Source: Marasmius tenuissimus
Taxonomy: Eukaryota > Basidiomycota > Agaricomycetes > Agaricales > Marasmiaceae
Reading direction: 5' to 3'
Length of the DNA stretch: 64,000 nt
Assembly: GCA_029532415.1 (NCBI GenBank)
Contig: JAQOTA010000053.1
Coordinates: 4,278,001 to 4,342,000 of the forward strand
The notes under the pieces were generated by a model. That model worked only from the letters and a program-made list of their open reading frames with translations. It did not search any database and was not told the DNA's origin. This document shows positions 45,848 to 56,999 of this stretch, piece after piece. Position 1 is the stretch's first letter; every line of letters starts with the position of its first letter. The position numbers and the translations under genes were made by a program.

Positions 45848-48800
45848 ATGCCCCAGACGAACATAAATCGCGGTAGAGATCAAATTCTTGGCGACCGCGT
45901 GGAGGTCAACAACGTTAACGTTGGGGTGCAGCAGAACTTCGCCACCGATTTGTCCAGCCGTGAGTCGTTCTCTTCCCTCCTAATAATGTGGCTTCCGACA
46001 GAGGTTTTGTAGCCCGCACAACTCACAAATTGTGGGATGCTGTCGCCGGTGTAGGAGCTTCCCATCTGTCACAGCAGCAGTTTGACAGGGGACTGGAGTG
46101 CCTTGAGGGAACTCGTGTAGCGATTATCAGGGCTATCCTTGACTGGCTAGCATCGAAAGATCAGTCTACTCCAATGTGCTGGCTGTCGGGCGCCGCGGGG
46201 GTTGGCAAGTCGTCCATCGCGATGACTATAGCCAAATCCTGCGAAGGCAAAGGGCTGGCGTCGTCTTTTTTCTTCTTTCGACCTGACCCGAAACGGAACA
46301 ACCCCTCCGCCTTCGTATTGTCCATTGCCCACGACCTTGTGGAAAAGATGCCATTCACTAGAGGCTACATCAATGAGAGGATTGCGAACTATCCATCGAT
46401 ACTGGAGGCTAGCATGGAAGACCAGTTCCGAGAGCTTGTCTTCAAACCCTGTGTACGATGGAGACAGATGAGGCGTCTTATGTCCAAACTTTCACTCACA
46501 CCCAAGGAGCCAACCCTGGTCATCATAGACGGCCTAGATGAATGTAGTAACGAAGAAACCCAGCGCCACATTCTCTCGACCATCTTATCCTCCTACAGGC
46601 AGTCTCGCCACTTCCCTTTGCGTTTTCTCATTTGCAGTCGTCCGGAGGCGTGGATCCGAGAAGCCTTTGACAAGGCGGACTTTCGTGGACTCACCCAACA
46701 TTTCCGGCTCGATGACGAAGTGTTTCCTAACAGGGATATTGAGCGGTATTACCTCCGTGAATTTAAAGAGATTCGCGAGAGCCCCCAGTTTGCTCGTCTC
46801 CCATTTCCAAAAGTGTGGCCATCACCACAGGATCTCGAGTTTTTGGTGGACAAATCTTCCGGCCAGTTTGTTTACGCGGCCACCATCGTGAAGATTGTGA
46901 AGACTCGTGGCTGCAACCCCCTTGCTCAACTCAGCAGTATCCTCAGTTACACCCTCGACAACCCATCCAGGTTGTTCGCTCCCATTGATACCCTATACCA
47001 CATGATCCTTTCCGACCACCCCAATCCTGAGCAGTTGCTCCTCATCCTTGCTGCAATCTTCATACTCCCTCCTCATGGACCCTCCTCGCCTGAGTTCATC
47101 GAGTTACTTCTTGAGCTCCCTTCTGGCGAGGCCGACATTATCTTGCGGTCCATGCATTCTGTACTGAATATCCGCGATCCCGACGTGTCAATTACCGCGT
47201 ACCACGCATCGTTCATGGAGTTTCTGTACGACAAGTCACGCTCGGAGCGTTTTCATGTTGACGTTTCTGCCCAGCGTGATTTCCTTGCATGGCGATGGAT
47301 ACAGGCACTCAAGCCGACGAACCAGCCCTCGTCGTGAGTATTCCTTCTACCTCAACATATCAGAGTCTGAATGACACCTTGTACTTCCCTCTAGTCCTGA
47401 CAATCAGACAAACCGTGCCTTGTGGTACGGTTGGACGGACCTTTGCCGTTGTGTAGGACAGCCCAGTGAGGAGCTACTGTCCAATCTTCAAAAGACAGAC
47501 CTATTGGCCGTTTCTATCAATGTGGCCCTCATACACCAAGAACATGAAGAGCTTTCGTCCATGATCACCTATCCACTTGAAGTAATCATATCATGGTTGG
47601 CACTGATGGCAAGCTTGTTTGTTATTTGAAGGCAGTTTGGCTTGCTGATTTTGCCCTAAAGGACGGTTGTCTACCAGCCAAAATCGTCCATCCTACCCAA
47701 GAGTTTCTCAAACATTTTCAGCATGCCCTTATGGTTGAATCCGATGAGAGGTAGGGTCTTCTCACCTTTTGCTGCTGATTATTATGCCTTACCATAACGT
47801 TGACAGGACCCCTCGGACTGAGTCAACAGGGACTCTTAATCGCGTGCTCTACGCACTGTGCCACGCTGCATATATGACCCTCTGGCATTCTGACCATTAT
47901 AATACTCGCCCTATTCTTACGGCAATCCTCGTCCTTCCTTTCAGCCTCAAGCTGTCCCCAGAATGGATAGGCTTGCTGTTTGATGAGCCACCTGGAGCTG
48001 TCAAGTCAGCGTTGCAAGGAATGCATGAGTCAGTACTGGGTGTCCGTGGATTCAAAGAGTTTGATCGGATTGGTCAGGACATGGCGCACCGCTTCCACAT
48101 TGATGTTCCTGCCCAGAGACATATCATTGCGTGCCGATGGCTTGACAGTGTCTCAGCTTCCAAAATGCAGAGGTACAGGTACAGAAATCCCAATCTTCTG
48201 TCTCCTGGGCTGCTGTCCTGAAATGTACTCAACGTGGAATTTCTAGCTCTGACCAGCTGTATGGCGATGGCACCAACTCTTTCTTTACAGAATGGATGGG
48301 GTTCTGTGCCACGTTCGCCAAACCCACCAGGGACTTATTATACAGGCTGCAAGACATTGACTTTGCCTCTGTCTACTTTTGTGGATGTTTTCTAGCGTTT
48401 GAAGGGCATAGGTCTTGGGCAATTTGGCCTTCTACTTTCCGGCCTTTATGTGACTGGATATTGACAGCTGTTGGTGTACTTTACTTTTGTCTCCAAGTGT
48501 TGCGCTAATTGCCTGTGATTGCCAGAATCCGGGAAATGGTACTGCCCATCTGGTGCAGGGCCTCGTGAACAAACTTGAAATACTTCCCAATAGTTTTCAT
48601 CTAGAAGGACCGTCAGGACTTCTTGCAGATCACGACTTGGTTGTTGCTGTGCTGATTGCGACGGAATGCATTAAGTATACCAATCTGGCATCTAACACAA
48701 GGAAATATTATCGACGTGACATGCCGCTTCGCCTTACAGAGTGTCGTTGCAACACCCAGTCTACAGGAGACGAGTCAGGGGATGCAGCAAAGCACCTTGC

Positions 48801-49346
48801 ATACCAGGAAGCCTGCGAACGAGTTCTCAGAGCTCACATCACCGAGTTCAGAGTGGCCAGAACCGCTGATAATGGAAGGGAATTGAGCCTCATTTTTGAA
48901 GTCCTAGTGGACTCGTCCCTTCTGCAACATTGCCGTCTTGATACCAAAGTCCTTTTGCTCTGTAACACATTTTTCAAATCCGCGCGTGGATGTTCGAGAA
49001 TCCACTTCCACTACATACGTGCATATCAATTGAAGGCCAGGTTGTGTGACTGGATTGAGGTATGTACATCATTCCTCATCTGACTTGCATACTATTAACC
49101 TTGTTGCTGCACCTCCACTTGACATGGATTTTCTCTTGGCTACAGACTTTCCCAGAAAGTTTTGCTCAGGAGGCCGCGGACCTGAAAGCACAAGTCGATG
49201 CCCTGCCCTGGGACAAGTGGAAGGAGGACTGCCGGAAGCGCCGGTCAAAGCGCCAGGAACACAAGTCCTATGATACAAATGGCCTAGTCACCGCTACTTT
49301 CGACATGCGCCAAATTGGCCCGACAACAGCAGGTCTACGCGCCTAA
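45848..49346 (+). CDS. NLR-3: NACHT NTPase with duplicated C-terminal module and basic tail
   Basis: Third paralogue, about 1021 residues. Eight exons: 45848-45959, 46013-47333, 47395-47608, 47662-47750, 47807-48178, 48247-48469, 48526-49059, 49146-49346. Exon 1 reads NINRGRDQILGDRVEVNNV with a small NV repeat (AACGTT duplicated). Walker A is GAAGVGKSSIA and Walker B LVIIDGLDEC. Module copy 1 has MHSVLNIRDPDVS and HASFMEFLYDKSRS; copy 2 has LLFDEPPGAVKSALQGMHES and IDVPAQRHIIACRW. The last exon is the longest of the three and adds a basic stretch (DCRKRRSKRQEHKS) and TATFDMRQIGPTTAGLRA. The intron after exon 3 starts GCAAGC instead of GTGAGC, so a GC-AG intron must be assumed; if it is not spliced, the frame stops after LFVI. 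Confidence 0.82.
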
Positions 49347-50184
49347 TTTTGGCGCCTACCTCGGTGGCCTTGGGACTCAAGAAGAAACAGGCAACCCCTC
49401 TCCCCCCCTCCCCAGATCTTTTCGAGGCTCAGGACTCTTTTTTACCCTCCTCATAGGGTTCGGGGACCCCCAGAACAACAGTTGGACTGGCGCTAACGGG
49501 TGCTCAACGGGCGCTTAGACGGCCGCGCCAACTCGGTCAATTTTGATCCTATAGACTATTGGTCTGAGGATTCTGATCTATATATATATATATATATATA
49601 TATTGGTAATTGCTCGCCATTGTGATCAAAACTGCATGTGCTATTCATTTTGTACAGAAGTAGCGGTGTCCAGGCTGTTTGCACCACAAGTACTTTGGTT
49701 TGGTCTATTGTGTGTTATCAGGGCATTGACGTAGCTTAAGATCATTAGGAAAAAGTACGTATGTACGTGATTATGAGAACTCGTAGATATAACATGATAC
49801 AACCTTGTAGTCAGATACAAAAGCAGCAGATGACTCACTTGAAGTCCTATTGGAAGAATCCAGGGTCTGATGGCAGTGGTAATGATTATGAACAAGGAAA
49901 AGACACAGAAAAGAACACGCATGTAGTGGAATAGAGAATGCAAGGAGCAAGTAAAAAACGACGATTCCGATTTCCTGCTGGAGGAAGCCACAATATGGGA
50001 AAAAGTATACAGGGAGACTCGAGATGTATGTTTCAATGTGTCGTGATGGTGGAGGTAGTGATGATGTTGATAAACAAGGGAGAGAAAGAGAATGAGAAAT
50101 GGGGAGACGGAAAAGATGGAAAGGAAACATGTAGTAAATGCAACACTCATGCTCCTGTTGAAGGAACCCAAAATGAGGAGGTGA
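49347..50184. other. 3' flank of NLR-3
   Basis: The first 200 bases are unique to this unit. Then come a TA microsatellite and the CCTATTGGAAG/TTTCCTGCTGGAGG repeat set shared with the NLR-2 flank (49840-50170). No gene is supported. Confidence 0.45.
49579..49602. repeat. (TA)12 microsatellite
   Basis: Twelve uninterrupted TA units. Confidence 0.95.
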
Positions 50185-50931
50185 CTACATGTCCACCCCC
50201 ACCACCCTCTCAGCAGCCCCCCACCGCCCCCTCTCTTCCAATCCAACATCATCCCTCACAAGACCCCTCTTGATACCAAAGTCCTCAGCCCAATCCAACT
50301 CCCCATCATGAGCAAGAATTGTAAATGGACACGCCAATGGTAAAGGTAGTTCCCAGACTTGGTCTTTTATAGCATGCAAGGTCGCCAAAGAACACTTCCG
50401 TAGCGACAGGCGGAGGTGAATGTTACGGGAAAAAGAGACCGCTGTACTACCCTTCCTGGTCCTTGAAATGGGGCTCATAGTGCTCGGGGGTGATGTATTT
50501 GGAGTAAAACACTTCCTGGACAGTGGTAATGGAGAAATTTGTAGATGGCTTCTGCGTTTGTGTCAATATTTTGGATATGATGGTCAAAGTCTTGAGAGTT
50601 GCCTTCCATGAAGATTGTGTCTTGATTGAAGTTGCATTCTTCATACATCTTTCCAAGTGTTCCCTTCAGGGTAGGTGGTAGTGTCGAGATTGTGGTTCAG
50701 AATGAGGCTTGAAGACGGTAAATTAATCTCGAGAGCAAAAACACAGACGCACGCGTACCTTCCACCCACGACATCTGAAGCCCCGCTCAGCACTTTGGTT
50801 GAACTACCAAAGGCGACATCCGCATACAACACCTCCCTGTTCTTTGAATTTCCTAATCGTCTCGCTGATGACAATCAAAGCCTGCATCAATAGACTGTTT
50901 GTTGGAGACAGGGTAAATCTACATCAGGAAA

Positions 50932-52550
50932 TTCCCCTCTGGCCTTGAGCAAACCTAGGAATCTGGACAGACCACCAAATTCCTAGGTTGACCTTGGGAT
51001 GTGAGGTTCACCCAGGTTCACTCCGGTTTATGGGAAAATAACAAATGACCTGGGCTAACCTGAGCCAACTTTGGTGATTGGATATTTGGTATATCAGCTG
51101 GAGCGGACCCGAGCAAACCTGTGAAAGCAGTGGGTCCTCCAATTCCCCAGAGATGCTTAGGCAGGCTTAGGCCAACTTAGGCAAACCTATGGAGGTAGAT
51201 CAGAGATCAGAGTAGATATCATAATAGGGACTTTGATGCAGTTCCTACACTGGCAAGGCTAAAGTGCATCTATATTTTAAACGCGAGTGCAGCCTCCTTC
51301 ACCCTGCCTGTCAAACTGCCAGTGGCCGGGTTCAATATATATAGTCCACATAAATATCACAACGTACTTACTTCATATGCTCAGATCTTTGTTCAACAAA
51401 TCTTCGGACATGTGCATGAAGTGAGAGCAAATTGGACAATTGCATGCGTGATGCATGGCGTCAGCTCACTGAGGTGGCTGTGGTACTGGGTGTGGGAAGC
51501 AACTGTGCAGTTGCTCGGAAATTTCCGAAGCTGCATTTTCGTTGTCAACACAACAGATTGAAATCCATCTCCTCAATTCCAAGTCCCTCTACTGTGGCCC
51601 ACACACCTTATGGCAAAACACAAAATGTATGTGCCCCCATCACAGGATTTCTTGCTTGTTTCCAGCCTCTTTTGGTTCTTGTAATCTCGCAACTACTTGC
51701 AGGCTCTCGGGATAAGGTTTGGTATCATGTGTGTAGCGGTGCGCCTCAAAGGTGTGTTATCTATATCTTTTTGTGTATGGTCTGCCCCTTAGTAACCAAC
51801 AGTCCAGCTATTGAACGCAAGCCGCCGGCATGTTCTCTTCTATGAGAGTTAAATCAGAATGACTTTTGACCCCGTGAAGTTTGAACCCCGTACGCCGCCC
51901 TGTATACCGCCTCTTACCGTGCAGGTTGGTCTGTGTCTCACCTTTTTCTCGTAATGCTACTGACGCTGAATAAATTCAATAGATCTCCAAGAACATCATA
52001 CACCTTGAATGTATCATTCCCCGACAAATCTTCCCTAGTTGATTTGCCAGTACGTTATTCTCATTGGGTGACATATTATCTGTATCACTCATATCAGCGC
52101 CTTAGTGTTGTGAACATTTGAATGTGTGGATGTGTGGTAGGGATGATACATTGTGGGTGAAGTTATGGTCAGCCAGCAGTAGGAATAAATAACTTGCTAT
52201 GCAGTCTATCATACTCTTCTATACATTACAGTACACCTGAATACATTGTTTTTGCATTGCTATCATCCTATGACCAAAATACTCGAATGACAATCAGAGG
52301 ATTCGGGGTGTACCATTGAAGGATCTGGAGAAACCTTGGGTTTACCTGGGCAAACCTGAAGGTTACTCAGAGACAACCAAAAGCAGCTTTTGGATCACTT
52401 GAGTCAACGCAAGTCTGTCCCAGGTACTGGAAAATATTTAGCACTTGCCTGGGACAACCTGAGTGCCCTGGCGTCCTAGGTGCCCTGGGACAACCTACGG
52501 GCGCAAAGCTCGCCTCGGCTGTCTCAGGGTATTGGGGGTTTTTCCTGATG
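50932..52550. mobile_element. 1.6-kb inverted-repeat element with TA target duplication
   Basis: The left end is CATCAGGAAATTCCCC and the right end, read inwards on the other strand, is CATCAGGAAAAACCCC. Both are flanked by TA (50930-50931 and 52551-52552). Collapsing the element to a single TA restores the spacing seen in CGS-A. Internally, motifs of the AGGCAAACCT / GGGCAAACCT / GGGACAACCT type recur near both ends. The longest internal frame (51432-51845) has no transposase motif, so the copy is probably non-autonomous. A TA duplication fits Tc1/mariner-like elements, but the family is not proven. Confidence 0.8.
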
Positions 52551-52623
52551 TACAGATCACAGGAGCGGGATGAATGGGAATTTGGTGAAGAGTGCCAGAA
52601 TGGCCAGGAAGTCGGGGTTGACA

Positions 52624-53230
52624 TAGTGTTCCCAACGGTTAGTTCAAAACTGTGGTTCAATCAGAACCAAACCGGACCAGGTAGAACCGCTTGGCAAAAC
52701 GGCTCACCAGGGAGCCATTTTAATTGAGCGGCTCAGAACCAGTTCCAGAACTGGTTTGACCAGTCTGAGCTGCTGTGTATTAATATGTTTATTCTCTCTC
52801 GAAATTTGAGTCTCAAAGTACTCTAAGGATATCTAAAATATATTTGAGCCATCATAAATCACAAAAACACAAAGGATTCAGTAGATATCAGTCAGTATGA
52901 GGTGGAGAAGTCTTGGTCTTAGCATGGGAAAGACAAACCACTGGTGGGTCATCACGTGCAAGGCCAGTGGAAGCCATTTCCTGGACTCATATTGGCCTCC
53001 CTCTCAAACTATTCAGTAAAAATAGCTTAGATATATTATAAATACTACAAGCAGAGCTTCTATAAGCTTCAGAAAAAATTTTATTATTTGAGTGGCTCAA
53101 AACATGGTTAACCAGTCAGAGCTGCTCGAGGAGCCAAACTGCACCCCGCCAACAGCTCATGGAACCACGGTTCAGTCTGAGCCACGGTCCGGGAACCGGA
53201 ACTGAATGGGACTGACCATTGGCAACACTA
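52624..53230. mobile_element. 607-bp hAT-like non-autonomous element (MITE)
   Basis: Terminal inverted repeats are TAGTGTTCCCAACGGTTAGT on the left and TAGTGTTGCCAATGGTCAGT on the right (reverse complement). An exact 8-bp direct repeat, GGTTGACA, flanks it at 52616-52623 and 53231-53238. An 8-bp target duplication and TAGTGTTG-type ends are the signature of the hAT superfamily. The interior is AT-rich with many GGCTCAGAACC / GGTTCNGTCTGAGCC-type motifs and no transposase frame. Confidence 0.92.
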
Positions 53231-54289
53231 GGTTGACAATTGCAAAAAGACTTCAAGCTTGTCAGTGCTGTTCCCTAGGAAATGCCAGCCGGGACCCCAT
53301 TTTTGGAGGACTTTGAGGGTGTTGGTGTATGGGAACCTACCACCACAATACATCAGAAACATGCAACTGAAACAAGACAGATTTACACACCCACTCTTCA
53401 ATGGTGGAAACATAGCCAGAGCAAGTTGGTCCACACTCCAGAAAGTGTTTGTTCCAGTGGGAGAGAGACACAAGTTGTCTTCTGGAAGCTCGGTGATGGC
53501 TTGTGCATTTGTACTCGGAGCATTGTCGACACGAACAAGGACACCTGAGATTCTGCAACGCATAGCTTGTTTCGCCGTTGTAGCAGCCATGAATGGAAAC
53601 ATTATAACCACATCATTCCAGTCATTTTATGCCTCCCCCCCGCCGCCAAGGGAAGCCTTGTGTTGATTATTCGCAATTTTGGGTGGCTCTCTCACGGGAT
53701 AGTGTCTATTGCAAACTTTTTGTGCATTCTGTGGCGACAAGGGGGAGCCAGTGGGAGACAGGTGGAGAAATATCCGGAAGAAGATTCTGAAGAAGCGGAT
53801 GATGTTCTGCCACACAACTTCATATTTCACTCCCCGAATGCTACCAGAACTTCTGTTTTGCGCCCTGAAACACATCTTCCAAGAACAGCACAATGTGGAT
53901 GTCGGATAGTAATGCAGGTTTGTCACTGCAGCGTGTGCAGTTGCTGGAGTTGATGAGACCACCATTGTTTTCATTGCCCTTGTCTTCTGGATGTATTGAG
54001 AGCTGGTACGGGTTTGTTTTTTTGGGAGGAGCAGCTGTGAATGAAAGAGCAACAGTGCTTGTTTGTGTGCTGGGATGTATGAAGAAAAGTGGGTGCTTAC
54101 ACACCATGGTGCCCATGACTTGCTTGTCACCCTTATTGTAGTCAACATTGTCTTTTTGTGTAGGCAGAGAGACTGAATTGGGTGAGGAGTGAACAGGGGA
54201 ATGGCTGAGCCCAATGCAAGGCTGTATCAGGCATGGCAAAGTAGTGGTGGCAAGGAGAAGGACAACACAGTGAGAGTGTATTTTTCAAG

Positions 54290-55103
54290 CATGAAGGTGA
54301 GAGAGTGGGAATGAAGGGAATGACAACTTCAATCAATTTGGCAGTCAAAGTCCCTTAAGTCGTGCTCCATGAAGATTGCATCTTGCTCGAGATATAAGTC
54401 TTTGTATGCTGTTCTGAGTGGTGTAGCATAGCCTTTGGGGACTCAGAACAAGGCTTCAAAACCATGAATTAGTCTCTTTCAACAAACGGGGGAAAAGAGA
54501 AACACACACCTGCCTCAGCATACAATAAAACCTTTTGGACCACACTCATTGCTTCCCCCAATCATCCTGTCAGCAACCTGTATTGATCTGCTTCAAACAA
54601 CTGGAGGAAAGGGTTGAACAGAGTGTCCAGTACTGAGAAGTTGGATTTGGATTTGGCTTGGTTGAGATTGCTGTCGGTGCCGTTACCAAAAAGATGACCA
54701 CTGGGATCCATGAGAGGCTTGCCTGCATTGTCGTTACAAATGAGACTGCTCGTTTAGCCATTGTGATGGGAAGATGTACAACGAACAGTGGCGAGGAAGA
54801 GGTGGCTAGAAATGGCCAGAAGAGCTAGATAGATGTTCTGCCAGATTGCTCCCTGGAACTGCTTGTGTGTGAGTGGGAAATTGAAATGTGGATGTTGATC
54901 TCAAGAATGCCCACCATTCTGTTGAAGTTGGGGATGATTCAAGTTCTTTGGGAAGGAAGGGTTGTGGAATAAGTCTTCATTTGCAAGCATCTGAGCGTCC
55001 GCCATTTGATTGTATTTCTCTTTGACTAGTACACCTATGTAGATTAATGACAATTTTTGCTGGGTGGGTTGATCCGTTTTGTTTTCTCAGATGGCTACGC
55101 GTT
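54290..55103 (-). pseudogene. CGS-C': decayed cystathionine gamma-synthase fragment
   Basis: Equivalent of CGS-A' and CGS-B'. Pieces include LTHKQFQGAIWQN (PLAKQFWQ region), SGHLFGNGTDSNLNQAKSKS (CHFLGNGTD region) and YAEAGVCFSFPPF. Frames change repeatedly. It ends at 55103, where a 34-base remnant of a mobile element follows. Confidence 0.55.
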
Positions 55104-55137
55104 GGTGTAGCACCTGCTATTAAAAAGCAGCTTTGGA
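55104..55137. mobile_element. Isolated end of the 59.9-62.6 kb element
   Basis: 34 bases matching the reverse complement of 62567-62600 at 32 positions. The two differences are both CG in the other copy and CA or TG here. It contains the hairpin CTGCT-ATTAAAA-AGCAG. It marks the point where CGS-C' and CGS-E meet, and the C-terminal end of CGS-E is lost at this point. Confidence 0.75.
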
Positions 55138-56935
55138 CCCCACCATGGGGGATGGGACGGGCTTCGTAGTGCTCGGGGGTGATGTATGTCGGGTAGAAGA
55201 CTTGTTTGATTACAGTGCTTGAATGGTGGACAGTGAGGGAAAGGGGGTGAAGGAAATCGAAGACGGCTTCTGTGTTGGCCTCGATAATCCTCAATAATTC
55301 TGGTGCTTGATGTAACGGTTGAAGTCACGAGAGTTGCGTTCTATGAAGATGGTGTCTTGGTGGAGATAACAGTCTTCAAGCGTCCTTCTGAGCTTTCCTT
55401 TAAGAGTAGTGTCGGCTTTGAGGTTCAGGACGAGGCTTCAGAACGGTATGATTAGGCTCAAAAGGAGAAACACGCAGACGCACATGTACCTCCCACCCAT
55501 AACATTGGAGACCCCGCCAAACACCTTGGCCAAAGTACTGACCACGATATTTGCCCACGCATGACAGCAACTTCACATTCATGAGATTGCCAACGATGGC
55601 AATCAAAATCCATACCGGTCGGCTAACTGACGAAGATGGGGAGGTCTGCGGATCAAAGGAAAGGGTTGGATGGGAGTTTCTGAAGGGTGCTAGGACCGAG
55701 GGGTTGGTTGAGTATTCTTTTCGTAACAAGGCTTTGGAATTGTCGAGACTGTCGTCAGTGCCGTTCCCAAAGAATGACAGCTGGGACTCCATTTCTAGAG
55801 GACTTTGAGGGTATCAGTGTATGGGAACCTGGTTACCGTTCTGTGTCAGAAAATGCAACTAAAAATTCAAAGCCGAGACAGCACGTACCCAAAACAAACA
55901 CTCTTTATTGTTCTTCGCCTTTGGAAGTGTAGACAGAGCAAGCTGATGTGCCCTGCAGATAGCATTCATCCCGGTGAGATAGTAATCAACGTCCTCTGGA
56001 AGTTCTGTAATCTCTTGTGTACTTGTACTAGGAGCATCACCATTCCAGCTGAGGATACCCAAGACTGTGCGATGCAGAGCTTGTTTTGCCGTTGTGGCAG
56101 CCGTGATGGGAACATTGTAACTATATCTTTCTCGTCGTCTAATGCCTTGCCCCTGCCACCAAGGAAAGCATTGCGTTAACCATTCGTGATTATGGGTGGT
56201 CAGTTCACGAATAGTGTCGATTGGAAACTTCTCGTGGATACTGCAGCCCCGAGGGGTAGACAGCAGGAGGCTGAGGCAGGGAAACGTCCAGAAAAAGAGC
56301 CAGATAGACAACGTTCCACCAAACAACTCGAAATGCCACTCTTCGCGTGCTATGGCCTGCCAGAACTCTTTAGCGAGTAGGAACACATCTTCCGGGAAAC
56401 ACATGATGTGGATGTCGCCGAGGTGAGTTTTGGCCTGGGCTGCAGGCATGGAGTGTAAGATAACGATGCAGATCCATCCTCGCACCACGCACAATCGCTG
56501 GAGTTGCCGAGAACACAACCGCCCTTGTTTCCTTTTGGACATATCATGAGCTGGGTCAAGCGAGCTGCTGTGGTTTTTGCCTTCTCGGGATGAACAGTTG
56601 CAAATGAAGGAACGATAGTGCTCGGCGGACCGATTGCATTGGGAAGAGTAAACAATGAACATTTTTCCGCCTTGTGCAAGTTCTGGTTGTACATTTGAAC
56701 GAGCTAGCGAGATCTTTTAGTTTTGCAAATTTTGCAATGAATCTGGGCATAGACAGACCTTTTGCATGCTGGAATGTATAAAACAACGTAGGTACCCACA
56801 CACCACGACGTTCGTGACTTGCCTGTTGCTCTCTTCGTACCTAACTTTCTCTTTCCATGTAGAAAGATGTGCAGAAATCATGTGGGGGGTGAATGGAGGA
56901 ATGACCGAGTCCAATGCAAGAGCTGTAGTGGGCAT
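55138..56935 (-). pseudogene. CGS-E: truncated cystathionine gamma-synthase
   Basis: N-terminus at 56935 (TTALALDSVIPPF). Long parts are readable: DIHIMCFPEDVFLLAKEFWQ, AATTAKQALHRTVLGILSW, ITELPEDVDYYLTGMNAICR, RIIEANTEAVFDFLHPLS and VIKQVFYPTYITPEHYEARP. The reading then runs into the 34-base element remnant, so the GGLFS and [10 protein letters not shown] blocks are missing. The long frame 56662-55859 is open by chance across pieces that belong to different phases of the enzyme. Confidence 0.8.
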
Positions 56936-56999
56936 GGCAACGTGATAGTAGTGGTGAGGAGAAGAATCAAACAACGAGCGTGAGAATGGAGGGAAACAA

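Larger units (their letters stand above)
50185..54234 (-). pseudogene. CGS-C: cystathionine gamma-synthase pseudogene split by two mobile elements
   Basis: N-terminus at 54234 (NSVSLPTQKDNVDYNKGDKQ, FFIHPSTQT, DIHIVLFLEDVF). The C-terminus lies at 50340-50185 ([37 protein letters not shown]). Two insertions, 50932-52550 and 52624-53230, interrupt the region that in CGS-A lies around 30870-30930. Without them the flanks align with CGS-A base for base in spacing. Other stops and frame breaks exist, for instance after QGAKQKFW. Many CG dinucleotides of CGS-A appear as TG or CA here. Confidence 0.8.

Noticed and set aside
26579..49346. Reading the NLR genes as WD40- or ankyrin-type receptors
   Set aside because: No GH-WD or ankyrin signatures occur after the NACHT domain. 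The C-terminal half is explained by the duplicated module and a unique end domain.
55859..56662. 267-codon minus frame
   Set aside because: It crosses pieces of cystathionine gamma-synthase that belong to different phases; only some segments match the enzyme. It is a chance opening in a pseudogene.
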